DNA of 64,000 nt from Aquabacterium parvum (GTDB taxonomy: Bacteria > Pseudomonadota > Gammaproteobacteria > Burkholderiales > Burkholderiaceae_C). The translations under genes and the position numbers were made by a program. This document shows positions 56,326 to 64,000 of the stretch, piece after piece. The notes beneath the pieces are model-generated. The model made no database searches. It was not told the DNA's origin and saw only the letters and a program-made list of their open reading frames with translations. Location of the stretch: contig NZ_LFRI01000235.1 of the NCBI RefSeq assembly GCF_001447195.1, forward strand, positions 1-64,000. The letters run 5' to 3'. Each line of letters begins with the position of its first letter. Position 1 is the stretch's first letter.

Positions 56326-57162
56326 TCAGCGCGCGGAGCCGGCGACCTGCGTGTCGATGGCGATCGCGCGTTGGCTGGGCAGCCAGCCGAAGGTGATCAC
56401 CTGGGTGATCGGGTGGGTGTATTGGACCTGGGTCCATGCGCCTTGGGTTGGCCCGATCCGGATTTTGTCGTTCTGCACCAGGTGCTTGCCCAGCGGGCAT
56501 GCCTGGTCTGGCGCCGTGAAAAGGTGGGTGCGGCCTTCGGCCTCGATGCGGCCGACTCGCCATTGCGACAGGTCGGTTGGCTCGACTGGCTGCATGGGCT
56601 TGAGCGTGCAGCTGGCCTCGGCGCGTTGATCGCGAAGCGAGCCCGGCAGGCCCGCAGTGGGTGGGTGGCGCTCCATTTCGGCGAGGGCCAGGTTGATGTC
56701 GGTGGGCGATGCCTTGGCCAGCTGCGTGGGCGAGGTCATCGGGTCGCTGGTTTTGGGGCACGCGGCATCGAGTGATCCACCTGCCGGCAGCCAGCTGGTG
56801 TCGCTGCGCTGAACGCGCCATTGGCCTTTTTGACGCTGGAACTGGATCCGCTGCAACTGGAATCGGCCTCTGTCCAGCACGGGGCGGCCTTGTGCGTCAA
56901 GGGTCAGGGCGCACAGCTGCGCGACGGAATCGGTGGCCCAGGCTCGACGCACGGAGAGCTTGGTGCCCGGTGCAGATGGCGATGAGCTGGCCTGCCTGGC
57001 CAGGCTCACCAGCGTCACCCGCAGCGGCTCCATCGTCGCCAGTTCTCGGGCGTGTGCGCCAGCGCTGGTCGTGCCAAGCAGGCAGCTCAGGAGGGCGGCG
57101 GACAGGGGGCGGTCGAAGCGGGCCATGGTGGTTCGGCGCAGCGGGGGCTGCGCGTGGTTCAT
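56326..57162 (-). CDS. Secreted hypothetical protein with SH3-like C-terminus
   Basis: The product (278 residues from ATG 57162; 266 from ATG 57126) has a signal peptide (ARFDRPLSAALLSCLLGTTSAGAHA) and no recognised enzyme domain. Four cysteines (LCALTL, DAACPK, EASCTL and QACPLGK) may form two disulfides in the periplasm. The C-terminal part (LVQNDKIRIGPTQGAWTQVQYTHPITQVITFGWL) resembles a bacterial SH3 fold, often a peptidoglycan-binding module. It follows the TPMT-like gene by about 65 bases on the same strand. Confidence 0.6.
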   Translation of the reverse strand: MNHAQPPLRRTTMARFDRPLSAALLSCLLGTTSAGAHARELATMEPLRVTLVSLARQASSSPSAPGTKLSVRRAWATDSVAQLCALTLDAQGRPVLDRGRFQLQRIQFQRQKGQWRVQRSDTSWLPAGGSLDAACPKTSDPMTSPTQLAKASPTDINLALAEMERHPPTAGLPGSLRDQRAEASCTLKPMQPVEPTDLSQWRVGRIEAEGRTHLFTAPDQACPLGKHLVQNDKIRIGPTQGAWTQVQYTHPITQVITFGWLPSQRAIAIDTQVAGSAR

Positions 57163-57227
57163 GTCCCGTCAAGGTAAGCCGGTTGACCTGGGCCAAAGGG
57201 CGGACAAAAGGGGTGTTGAGGCGGTAT

Positions 57228-57845
57228 TTAAGCGGGCATCCGGGGCAGGCGAACAGCCAGCTCGTGCATCAGGCTGGGATGCGTCACCTGCGCGTAAGGT
57301 GGCTTCGGCCATTGCCACCGCTGGGCTGGAAACAGCGCTCGCATCGCGTTGATGTCGCAGTGGTAGGGAGGGCCCTCGATCAGCCCTTGCTCGACCGCCT
57401 CAGGGCGTGGGCGTTGCATGAACATCGCCCACAGGGCCCCATCCGGTTGCAGCCAGCGGTGCAACTGGGCCGCATAGGTCGTCCAGTGGTCAGGGTGGAT
57501 GGCGCACAGGCAGGTCTGCTCGTAGATGGCGTCGAAGGGGCGCTGCGGCGTGTGGGTGAGCACATCGGCCTGGACCACCTCGGCGCGCAGGCCCTGGTTC
57601 GCCAGCAGGGCCCGGGCGCGGGCCACGGCGGCCTCGGTGTAGTCCAGGCCGATCACCTCGAAGCCACGGCGCGCCAATTCGGCCACCTCCCAGCCACTGC
57701 CACAGCCCGGCACCGCGATGCGGCACGGCTGCAGCACACCGCTGTCCAGCCAGGCCAGCAGCCCAGGGCTGGGCCCACCCCGATCCCAGCGGGTTTCCTG
57801 TTTCTCGAATCGTTCTTGCCAGAAGGCTGGTGTGGGGCCGCTCAT
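57228..57845 (-). CDS. TPMT-family SAM-dependent methyltransferase
   Basis: A 205-residue methyltransferase with the thiopurine S-methyltransferase layout: FWQERFEKQETRWDRGGPSPGLLAWL, SAM-binding RIAVPGCGSGWEVAELARRGFEVIGLDYTEAAVARAR, the PFDAIYEQTCLCAI motif and GGPPYHCD-like EGPPYHCDINAMRALF. Bacterial members methylate thiols, iodide, selenium or tellurium compounds; the actual substrate is not clear. It lies 34 bases after the LppM-like lipoprotein gene and could share its transcript. Confidence 0.85.
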   Translation of the reverse strand: MSGPTPAFWQERFEKQETRWDRGGPSPGLLAWLDSGVLQPCRIAVPGCGSGWEVAELARRGFEVIGLDYTEAAVARARALLANQGLRAEVVQADVLTHTPQRPFDAIYEQTCLCAIHPDHWTTYAAQLHRWLQPDGALWAMFMQRPRPEAVEQGLIEGPPYHCDINAMRALFPAQRWQWPKPPYAQVTHPSLMHELAVRLPRMPA

Positions 57846-57879
57846 GGTCCTGTCCTGTTGCTCTTGCTGTTGCCCTATG

Positions 57880-58632
57880 TCAGCGCAGCCAAAGGCTGAT
57901 GCGTGGCTGGCAGTCCAGGCTCAGGGCCGGGTCAACGGCTTCTTGACAGGCCGGCAGGCCTGGCTTGGTGCCGACGGGGCGCAGCTTGTCCTGCCAGCCG
58001 GCGCTGGTCATCAGTTCATTGGCACGCACGTTGAACAGGGTGGTTTGTGGCCCGGATTGCCAGCGGCCAGTCGATTTCAGCAGCTCGCCCTGGCTGACCA
58101 CCTGCACGCTCACCTCAACGCCGGACATGCCCTCGATGGCCTCCAACACCTTTTTCATGGCGGGTGCGTCTTGCTGGGTGAGTCGCCCCAGGCTCGCCAC
58201 GAAGGGGTCATTGAGAACGTCCACCCGCAGGGGCTGCCCGGCCTGGCGGTTCAACTCGAAACGGTAGCTCAGGCTGTCCGGCATGGGGCGCTGGCCAAAG
58301 CGCCAGACCAGTCCCTGGAAGTCCGGCACCGCGTAGGTGACCTGGGCCACATGGAGGCGGCCCTCCTTGGGCAGCACCTCGCCGGACACCGCGACGCCCG
58401 GGGCCATGTTCATGGCCCGCTCTGCCAAGCGCGAGGGGTTCAGGTAGGCGGCCAGCGGGCTGGCGCCTGGCGGCAGCCACGCGGCGTCGTCGCGGACGCG
58501 GTAGGTTTCCGTGACCTGACCGCTGCCGTCCGCTTGGATCTCGAAGCGCACGTCGACCTGAATGCAGGCGCTCAGCCAGCACAACACGGGCAAGCAGACC
58601 AGCCATCGCAGTGAACGCATCCATCGGTGCAT
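57880..58632 (-). CDS. LppM-like lipoprotein
   Basis: A 250-residue lipoprotein precursor with a signal peptide and lipobox LSAC (Cys23). The mature protein begins IQVDVRFEIQADGSGQVTETYRV, a beta-rich pattern similar to LppM-type domains of uncharacterised envelope proteins. Two further cysteines near the C-terminus (LPACQEAVDPALSLDCQP) may form a disulfide. No enzymatic motif was seen. It is the gene just downstream of the photolyase operon on the same strand, with a 61-base gap. Confidence 0.7.
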   Translation of the reverse strand: MHRWMRSLRWLVCLPVLCWLSACIQVDVRFEIQADGSGQVTETYRVRDDAAWLPPGASPLAAYLNPSRLAERAMNMAPGVAVSGEVLPKEGRLHVAQVTYAVPDFQGLVWRFGQRPMPDSLSYRFELNRQAGQPLRVDVLNDPFVASLGRLTQQDAPAMKKVLEAIEGMSGVEVSVQVVSQGELLKSTGRWQSGPQTTLFNVRANELMTSAGWQDKLRPVGTKPGLPACQEAVDPALSLDCQPRISLWLR

Positions 58633-58693
58633 GGGATGTCCAGGGCAGTGAATCTGCCCTGAGGTTACGACATCCGAGAGGTCGATTCGGCCT

Positions 58694-60232
58694 TCAAAGC
58701 TGCTCGATGTTTTCCCTCAGTCGAATGGCTTGCTGGGAGATCGCATGCCTGGCCTCGGGGGTCATGCGGTCAAGCTGGCGGTAAACCATGCCAATGCGGG
58801 CGTTGCGGCGCAGCCTGTCTTCGTGGCGGAGGTGGAAGTCCCAGTACAGCGCGTTGAACGGGCAGGCCTGCTCGCCCAATCGCTCCTTGCGTTGGTAGGG
58901 GCAATGGCGGCAGTGGTCGCCCATCCGATCCAGGTAGGCAGCGCTGGACACATAAGGCTTGGTGGCCAGCAGCCCCCCGTCGGCGAACTGGCTCATGCCC
59001 AGGGTGTTGGGCAGCTCCACCCACTCGAAGGCGTCGATGTAGACGCCCAGGTACCAGTGGTGCAGGGCCTTCGGGTCCAGGCCGGCGAGCAGGGCGAAGT
59101 TGCCGATCACCATCAGGCGCTGGATGTGGTGCGCGTGGGCATCCTGCAGCGACTGGCCGATGGCGCGCGACATGCAGGCCATGCGTGTCTGGCCCGTCCA
59201 GAACCACTTTGGCAGCGGCAGGTCGTGGCCGAAATGGTTGCGCTCGTCGTAGCCGGGCATGTGGGCCCAGTAGACGCCGCGAACGTACTCGCGCCAGCCC
59301 AGGATCTGCCGGATGAAGCCCTCGGCCGCGGCCAGGGGCGCGTGGCCGTTTCGCCAGGCTTGCTCGGCCGCGTCGATCACCTCCCGTGGGTGGAGCATCT
59401 TGACGTTGAGCGCAAACGACAGCAGCGAGTGAAAGAGCCGGTTGGCCCGTTGGCTGAGTGCGTCCTGGAAGTCGCCGAAATGGGGCAGGGCGTGTTTGAC
59501 GAAGGCGTGCAGGTGCGCACGCGCCTCGTCTGCGCTCACTGGCCAGGGCAGTCGATCGGCCTGCGGCTGGCCAAAGGTGGTCACGCCCGCGTCCACGATG
59601 GCCTGCCAAAGCGCCTGGTGGTCGTGCGGCGCGCGCCAGTCAGGGGGCTCGGGCGGCTGACCTGGCCAGGCTTTGCGGTTATCGGCGTCGAAGTTCCATT
59701 GCCCGCCTTCGGGTTGACGATCTGGCGACATCAGCACCCCATGGCGACGGCGCATGTGCCGATAAAAGTGCTCCATCAGCCACTGCTTGCGGCCGGCGAA
59801 CAGCTCGGCGGCTTCGTCTCGTGCGGTCAGGAAGTGCGCTGTGTCGGCCATCTCCACCGTCAGGCCTTGCGCCCGCTTGGCCTGAGCCCAGCGAGCCAGC
59901 TCCTCATCCAGGCGCCATTCGTCCGGGGCCTGGTAGGCCACGCGGTCTGCCTGGTGGTGGGCGATCAGCGCGTCCAGGTTGGCCGCGATCGCCTGCCGGT
60001 TGCTCGGGTGGTCGATGGCGATGTATCGCACCCGGTGTCCCTGCGCCCGCAGGTGTTCGGCGAAGTCCCGCATCGCAGCGAAGATGGCCAGCACCTTCTG
60101 GGCGTGGTGCAGCACGTAGGAGGTCTCCTGCTTGACCTCCATGAGGACATGGACGACGTCCTCATCGACCTGCCGGTACCAGCTGTGGTCGGGGTTGAGT
60201 TGATCGCCCAGGATCAGGCGCAGCGTCGTCAT
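58694..60232 (-). CDS. (6-4) photolyase of the FeS-containing PhrB/FeS-BCP class
   Basis: A 512-residue flavoprotein of the prokaryotic (6-4) photolyase class, which repairs UV-induced (6-4) photoproducts with blue light and carries a [4Fe-4S] cluster. The four cluster cysteines are present with canonical spacing: Cys353 in RMACMSRAIG, then Cys441, Cys444 and Cys457 in CRHCPYQRKERLGEQACPF. The N-terminal antenna domain begins [20 protein letters not shown] 60232 overlaps the stop of the cry-DASH gene (ATGA). It is the last gene of a four-gene photolyase operon. Confidence 0.93.
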   Translation of the reverse strand: MTTLRLILGDQLNPDHSWYRQVDEDVVHVLMEVKQETSYVLHHAQKVLAIFAAMRDFAEHLRAQGHRVRYIAIDHPSNRQAIAANLDALIAHHQADRVAYQAPDEWRLDEELARWAQAKRAQGLTVEMADTAHFLTARDEAAELFAGRKQWLMEHFYRHMRRRHGVLMSPDRQPEGGQWNFDADNRKAWPGQPPEPPDWRAPHDHQALWQAIVDAGVTTFGQPQADRLPWPVSADEARAHLHAFVKHALPHFGDFQDALSQRANRLFHSLLSFALNVKMLHPREVIDAAEQAWRNGHAPLAAAEGFIRQILGWREYVRGVYWAHMPGYDERNHFGHDLPLPKWFWTGQTRMACMSRAIGQSLQDAHAHHIQRLMVIGNFALLAGLDPKALHHWYLGVYIDAFEWVELPNTLGMSQFADGGLLATKPYVSSAAYLDRMGDHCRHCPYQRKERLGEQACPFNALYWDFHLRHEDRLRRNARIGMVYRQLDRMTPEARHAISQQAIRLRENIEQL

Positions 60233-61560
60233 GCCTGGCTCCACATGCGGCGGTAAGCCCCATCGGGGTCGTGCTCGCGGGCTTGTTTGTCGGCATCGAA
60301 GCGCCGACCGCCGCGAGGGTCGGTGCCGCGCCCGGCGATGTAGGCCCAGTTGCCCTGGTTGCTGAAAACGTCGAAGTCGATCAGCCGGGACTCGAACCAG
60401 GCGGCGCCGGCGCGCCAATCGCAACGCATCTCGTGGATGAGGTGGCTGGCCACGATCTGCCTCATGCGGTTGGACAGCCAGCCCGTGGCCTTGAGCTCCC
60501 GCATGCCGGCGTCAACCAGGGCGTGGCCGGTCTGCCCCAGGCACCAGCGCTCGAAGGCGGCAGGGTCGTGAGTGGGCGCAGGCAGCTGGCCAAGGCCCCT
60601 GCCGTGGTAAAGCCGCCGGCCATGCTTGAAGTGGAGCAGCCGGAAGTGCTCGCGCCACAGCAGCTCGAAGCTGACCCAGCCGCTGCTGTCGCTGGCGCCG
60701 TGCTCGGCCTCCCAGGCTTGCAAGGCGTGCTGAGCCTGCCGCGCCGAGATCGCGCCCCAGGCCAGCCAGGGCGCGAGCTTGGTGGAGAACGCCGTGCCAT
60801 GCAGGCCGTTGCGGGTGGCCTTGTAGTGGTGCGGCAGCCCTTGTGCCAGGTAGCGCGCCCAGTGGGCTCGGGCCGCTTGCTCGCCGATGTGCCAGGCCGA
60901 CTCGGTCAGGGGGAACGAAGACCTGGGGTCGGCATGCACGTGCGAGGACGCATCGAGCAGGGCTGGGGGCCAAGGGTGGGCTTGGGCCTGCAGCGCAGGA
61001 TCGGTCAGTGGCCGCGGCCATTCGGTGGGGCCGGGCTGGGGCGCCTCGGCCTGCAGGCCAGACCGCTGCACCGCCTGTCGAAAGGCCGTGAACACATCGG
61101 GTGTCTGCTCAGGTCTGAAGGGCAAGTCACCCAGCTCGAACAAGCCGCCCTGGTGGCGGGTTTGCCAACGCCAGCCACCCCGCTGTGCCGCTTGAGCCAG
61201 CGCCTCCTCGACAGCGGTTTCCTCTGGTGCTGGCAGCTGCTCACTCCAGACTTCGCCCGCGCCGGTGCGCGACACCAGCTGCGTGATGGCCTGTGTCGGT
61301 TCACCCTGCAGCACCAGCAGGCCGTGCCCTTGGGCGCGCAGGCCTTCAGAGAGTTGGCTGAGCGCTTGATGCAACGCCAGCAAGCGGTGTGGGCCCATGC
61401 GCTGAGCCACCCACCGGGTCGCCTGGGTTTGCGCCGGGTCCCAGACGAAAACGGCCAACCAAGGCGCGCCCTGCGCCAACGCCGATGCGCAAGAGGCTCG
61501 CAGCACCGGGTGATCCGACAACCTCAGGTCCTGGCGAAACCAGTGGATCACGGGCTTCAT
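60229..61560 (-). CDS. Cryptochrome DASH family protein
   Basis: A 443-residue photolyase/cryptochrome with an N-terminal antenna domain ([21 protein letters not shown]) and a C-terminal FAD domain ([97 protein letters not shown]). The NWAY..G.G.DPR...F block marks the DASH group, which repairs CPDs in single-stranded or looped DNA and may also sense light. ATG 61560 overlaps the DUF2256 stop (ATGA), and its own stop overlaps the next photolyase. Confidence 0.9.
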   Translation of the reverse strand: MKPVIHWFRQDLRLSDHPVLRASCASALAQGAPWLAVFVWDPAQTQATRWVAQRMGPHRLLALHQALSQLSEGLRAQGHGLLVLQGEPTQAITQLVSRTGAGEVWSEQLPAPEETAVEEALAQAAQRGGWRWQTRHQGGLFELGDLPFRPEQTPDVFTAFRQAVQRSGLQAEAPQPGPTEWPRPLTDPALQAQAHPWPPALLDASSHVHADPRSSFPLTESAWHIGEQAARAHWARYLAQGLPHHYKATRNGLHGTAFSTKLAPWLAWGAISARQAQHALQAWEAEHGASDSSGWVSFELLWREHFRLLHFKHGRRLYHGRGLGQLPAPTHDPAAFERWCLGQTGHALVDAGMRELKATGWLSNRMRQIVASHLIHEMRCDWRAGAAWFESRLIDFDVFSNQGNWAYIAGRGTDPRGGRRFDADKQAREHDPDGAYRRMWSQA

Positions 61561-61721
61561 GGGTTCCCCCGGGACGATGCAGGTTGCCCTGGTCCCTGGC
61601 CCCGGCAACGGTCCGAGCAGTAGCGCACCTTGTCCCAGTCGCGCTCCCATTTCTTGCGCCAGGCAAACGGGCGTTGGCAGCAGGCGCAGACCTTGGTGGG
61701 CAGCTCCGACTTCTTTTTCAT
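61557..61721 (-). CDS. DUF2256 small zinc-ribbon-like protein
   Basis: A 54-residue protein: [20 protein letters not shown], then [20 protein letters not shown] and a short polar tail. Four cysteines (CxxC and YCSDRC) suggest one zinc site. The sequence matches DUF2256, a family often seen beside cryptochrome/photolyase genes; its role is unknown. It starts nine bases after the upstream photolyase stop and its own stop overlaps the cry-DASH start (ATGA), so it sits in the middle of the operon. Too short for a standard length cut-off. Confidence 0.85.
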   Translation of the reverse strand: MKKKSELPTKVCACCQRPFAWRKKWERDWDKVRYCSDRCRGQGPGQPASSRGNP

Positions 61722-61730
61722 GCGCGGCAT

Positions 61731-63359
61731 TCAGAACCCCAGGGACAGTTGATCTTCGTTGGATGGGGTGCCGTGCCGCGCCTGCCGAGGCTTGCGGGCG
61801 CGTTGCGCTGGGTCGCCTCGGTGGGTGCGCGAGGCATGGCGTTGCGCGATGGCCTGCTTGGCCGCACGCACGTCGGGGTCGGCACGGCGCGCGTGCAGCC
61901 TGGCCTTGGCGCTGCGCAAGGCCTCGTCCAGGTCCACCAGCGGCAAGGGGATGTCGGCTTGCTCGTCGGCGCCCACGCGCAGGCCACAGCGCGCCTGCAC
62001 GTCAGCGGGCATGCGCCAGGGCTCGAACAACCAGGTGTCGGGCACGCGTCGCATGTCGGGCAGCCAGCGGCGCACGAACACGCCGCGGGGGTCATGGTCG
62101 CGGGCTTGCTTGATCGGGTTGTAGACGCGGGTGGTGTTGATGCCCGTGGTGCCAGCCTGCATCTGGCTCCAGTGGATGCCGGGCTCGTAGTCGACGAACT
62201 GCCGCGCCAGCCACTCGCCCACGGCCCGACAGTGCAACCACAGTGGGTAGCTGGCCACCGACACCAGCATGGCGCGCATGCGGAAGTTGATCCAGCCGGT
62301 TTCGCGCAGCATGGCCACGCAGGCGTCCACCAGGGGCCAGCCCGTGCGCCCGGCCTGGAGGGCCGCGAACCGTTCGGCGCTGAATTCGCTCTCTCGCAAG
62401 CCGTCGTAGCCTCGGTGCACGTTGCGCCACTCGATTTCGGGCTCGCTTTCCAGCTTCTGGATGAAATGGCAGTGCCAGTGCAGGCGGCTGATGAAGGCGT
62501 GCAGGCCAGCTTGCTGTCGTGCTGCCCGGGCCTGCTCGTCGGGCGGTGCCGAGCTGGCTGGTTCGGCGAGTTCCGCCAGTCGGTGGTGGGTGGCTTGCAC
62601 GACCTCGCGCAGGCTCACGCAACCCAACGCCAGGTAGGGCGACAGGCGCGAGCAAGCGGTGGGAGCAGACAAGGGCGACGAAATGCCGCCTCGGTATCGG
62701 GCGCAGCGGTCGTGCAGGAAGTCGTCCAGCACCTCCAGGGCGCGCTGCCGTCCCCCCCGCTGCCGGCGCGGTGCGTCGGCTTCCGCGAAGGTGGGCAGGT
62801 CCGGGAGTGCCCAGGGTGGCCGAGGCGCGTGGCCGGGCTGGTGTGGCGAGACTTCGCTGCGCAGGGCGTTCGCCCGGGGTGGCGCGGGCCAGGTGGGGCC
62901 GCGCATGAAAGCGTCCCATGCCAGGTGCCAGGTGTCGCGGCTGCGCAGGCGGCGCACCACGCCGAACTGGGGCCACTCCTCGAACGCGATGCCCCGATCC
63001 CGGCACCACGCTGCCACGGCCAGGTCACGCTGGTAGGTCAGGGCGTTGCCGGTTTCCTCGTGCGCCAGCAGGGCGTCGAATGGTGTTTCGGCGTGCAGGC
63101 GGGCCAACGCCTCGCAGGCCTCGCCACGCACCACCTCGAGTCGGCCACCGTGCGCCTGCACCTGGGCATGCAGGTCGGCCAGGCATTCCATGACAAAACC
63201 GAGCTGGCGCGCCGAAGCGTCGGGCTGGCCCCACACCGAAGGCTCGACGATGTAGACGCCTCGCCAGGGCTGCTGCGGTGCGCGCAAGATCGCCGCGTGG
63301 ACGGCGGCGTGGTCGTGCACGCGCAGGTCGCGCTTGAACCAGACAAGGGGAGTGGCCAT
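61731..63359 (-). CDS. Cryptochrome/photolyase family flavoprotein
   Basis: A 542-residue member of the cryptochrome/photolyase family, first gene of the operon. The antenna domain starts MATPLVWFKRDLRVHDHAAV; the FAD domain shows RYRGGISSPLSAPTACSRLSPYLALGCVSLREV, GRTGWPLVDACVAMLRETGWINFRMRAMLVSV and MQAGTTGINTTRVYNPIKQARDHDPRGVFVRRW, with the Trp/Asn/Arg pattern of a flavin site. A basic C-terminal tail (about 495-542) extends past the FAD domain. It differs from both CPD-I photolyase and cry-DASH; damage specificity is unknown. ATG 63359 was chosen as the start of the antenna domain. Confidence 0.88.
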   Translation of the reverse strand: MATPLVWFKRDLRVHDHAAVHAAILRAPQQPWRGVYIVEPSVWGQPDASARQLGFVMECLADLHAQVQAHGGRLEVVRGEACEALARLHAETPFDALLAHEETGNALTYQRDLAVAAWCRDRGIAFEEWPQFGVVRRLRSRDTWHLAWDAFMRGPTWPAPPRANALRSEVSPHQPGHAPRPPWALPDLPTFAEADAPRRQRGGRQRALEVLDDFLHDRCARYRGGISSPLSAPTACSRLSPYLALGCVSLREVVQATHHRLAELAEPASSAPPDEQARAARQQAGLHAFISRLHWHCHFIQKLESEPEIEWRNVHRGYDGLRESEFSAERFAALQAGRTGWPLVDACVAMLRETGWINFRMRAMLVSVASYPLWLHCRAVGEWLARQFVDYEPGIHWSQMQAGTTGINTTRVYNPIKQARDHDPRGVFVRRWLPDMRRVPDTWLFEPWRMPADVQARCGLRVGADEQADIPLPLVDLDEALRSAKARLHARRADPDVRAAKQAIAQRHASRTHRGDPAQRARKPRQARHGTPSNEDQLSLGF

Positions 63360-63540
63360 GGTGTCGAGTATCGGCAGGCGAGTCGGGTTCGACGCGGATT
63401 TGCCGCGCAAAAGCGGCGTCATGCTGAGGTCAGTGTGGTCCGTTGGGCGGTGAGCGGGCCCGCAGTGCCTTGCCGCTAAACTCCCGGCGCATGGTTGCCC
63501 GCCCCAGCGGCTGGCCCACGAGAGACACGATTGCCCACCG

Positions 63541-64000
<460 letters not shown>

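Overview
The window is a GC-rich (roughly two-thirds G+C), gene-dense chromosomal segment of a flagellated, respiring betaproteobacterium. Gene content points to Burkholderiales, near the Comamonadaceae/Sphaerotilaceae. Evidence is the divergent fliE | fliFGHIJK-LMNOPQR locus, the bamC-dapA pair, coaBC-dut, a cyanide-insensitive type cytochrome bd pair, and the style of the conserved hypotheticals. This assignment is inference from gene content; no marker search was run.

Layout. 1-125: tail of an IS5-like transposase. 228-9387: housekeeping genes (chalcone isomerase-like protein, xerD, a DUF455 ferritin-like protein, uppP, a compact selO-msrB-yciB-bolA-parvulin run, trmB) and a PEP-CTERM-like exported protein. 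9425-9498: tRNA-Gly(CCC). 9559-17931: an accessory-looking biosynthetic cluster with a divergent NadE-like ligase and an acyl-AMP ligase on the minus strand, then a plus-strand run of asparagine-synthetase-like amidotransferase, carrier protein, ketoacyl synthase III, second carrier protein and tandem GNAT, met head-on by an LpxO-like membrane hydroxylase. 17991-24380: succinate-semialdehyde-type dehydrogenase, alaS, two DUF74 proteins and an M48 protease. 24371-27414: GbsR-type regulator with cioA/cioB (cydAB). 27718-32045: two paralogous ferritin-like COG3687 proteins followed by two paralogous AraC regulators. 32116-41253: coaBC, dut, slyD-like, a ribosomal-oxygenase-like cupin, a small heptad-repeat lipoprotein, bamC-dapA, an SDR, an unannotated 53-residue membrane peptide and an MFS transporter. 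41359-53668: flagellar basal body, export and switch genes. 54289-64000: parE and the start of parC, separated by a secreted protein, a TPMT-like methyltransferase, an LppM-like lipoprotein and a four-gene photolyase/cryptochrome operon.

How the parts work together. The flagellar block covers MS ring, switch, export ATPase complex and export gate; flhAB, hook and filament genes are not here. The cio operon is led by its own regulator, with a clear palindromic operator upstream. The photolyase operon combines three different flavoprotein families with a DUF2256 zinc-ribbon protein, and every junction overlaps or is under 10 bases.

The best candidates for something undescribed are the 9.5-17.9 kb acyl/amide cluster, the duplicated ferritin-like/AraC block with an 18-bp motif shared by both ferritin-like promoters, and the triple-photolyase operon. 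No CRISPR array, rRNA, prophage or complete insertion sequence was seen.
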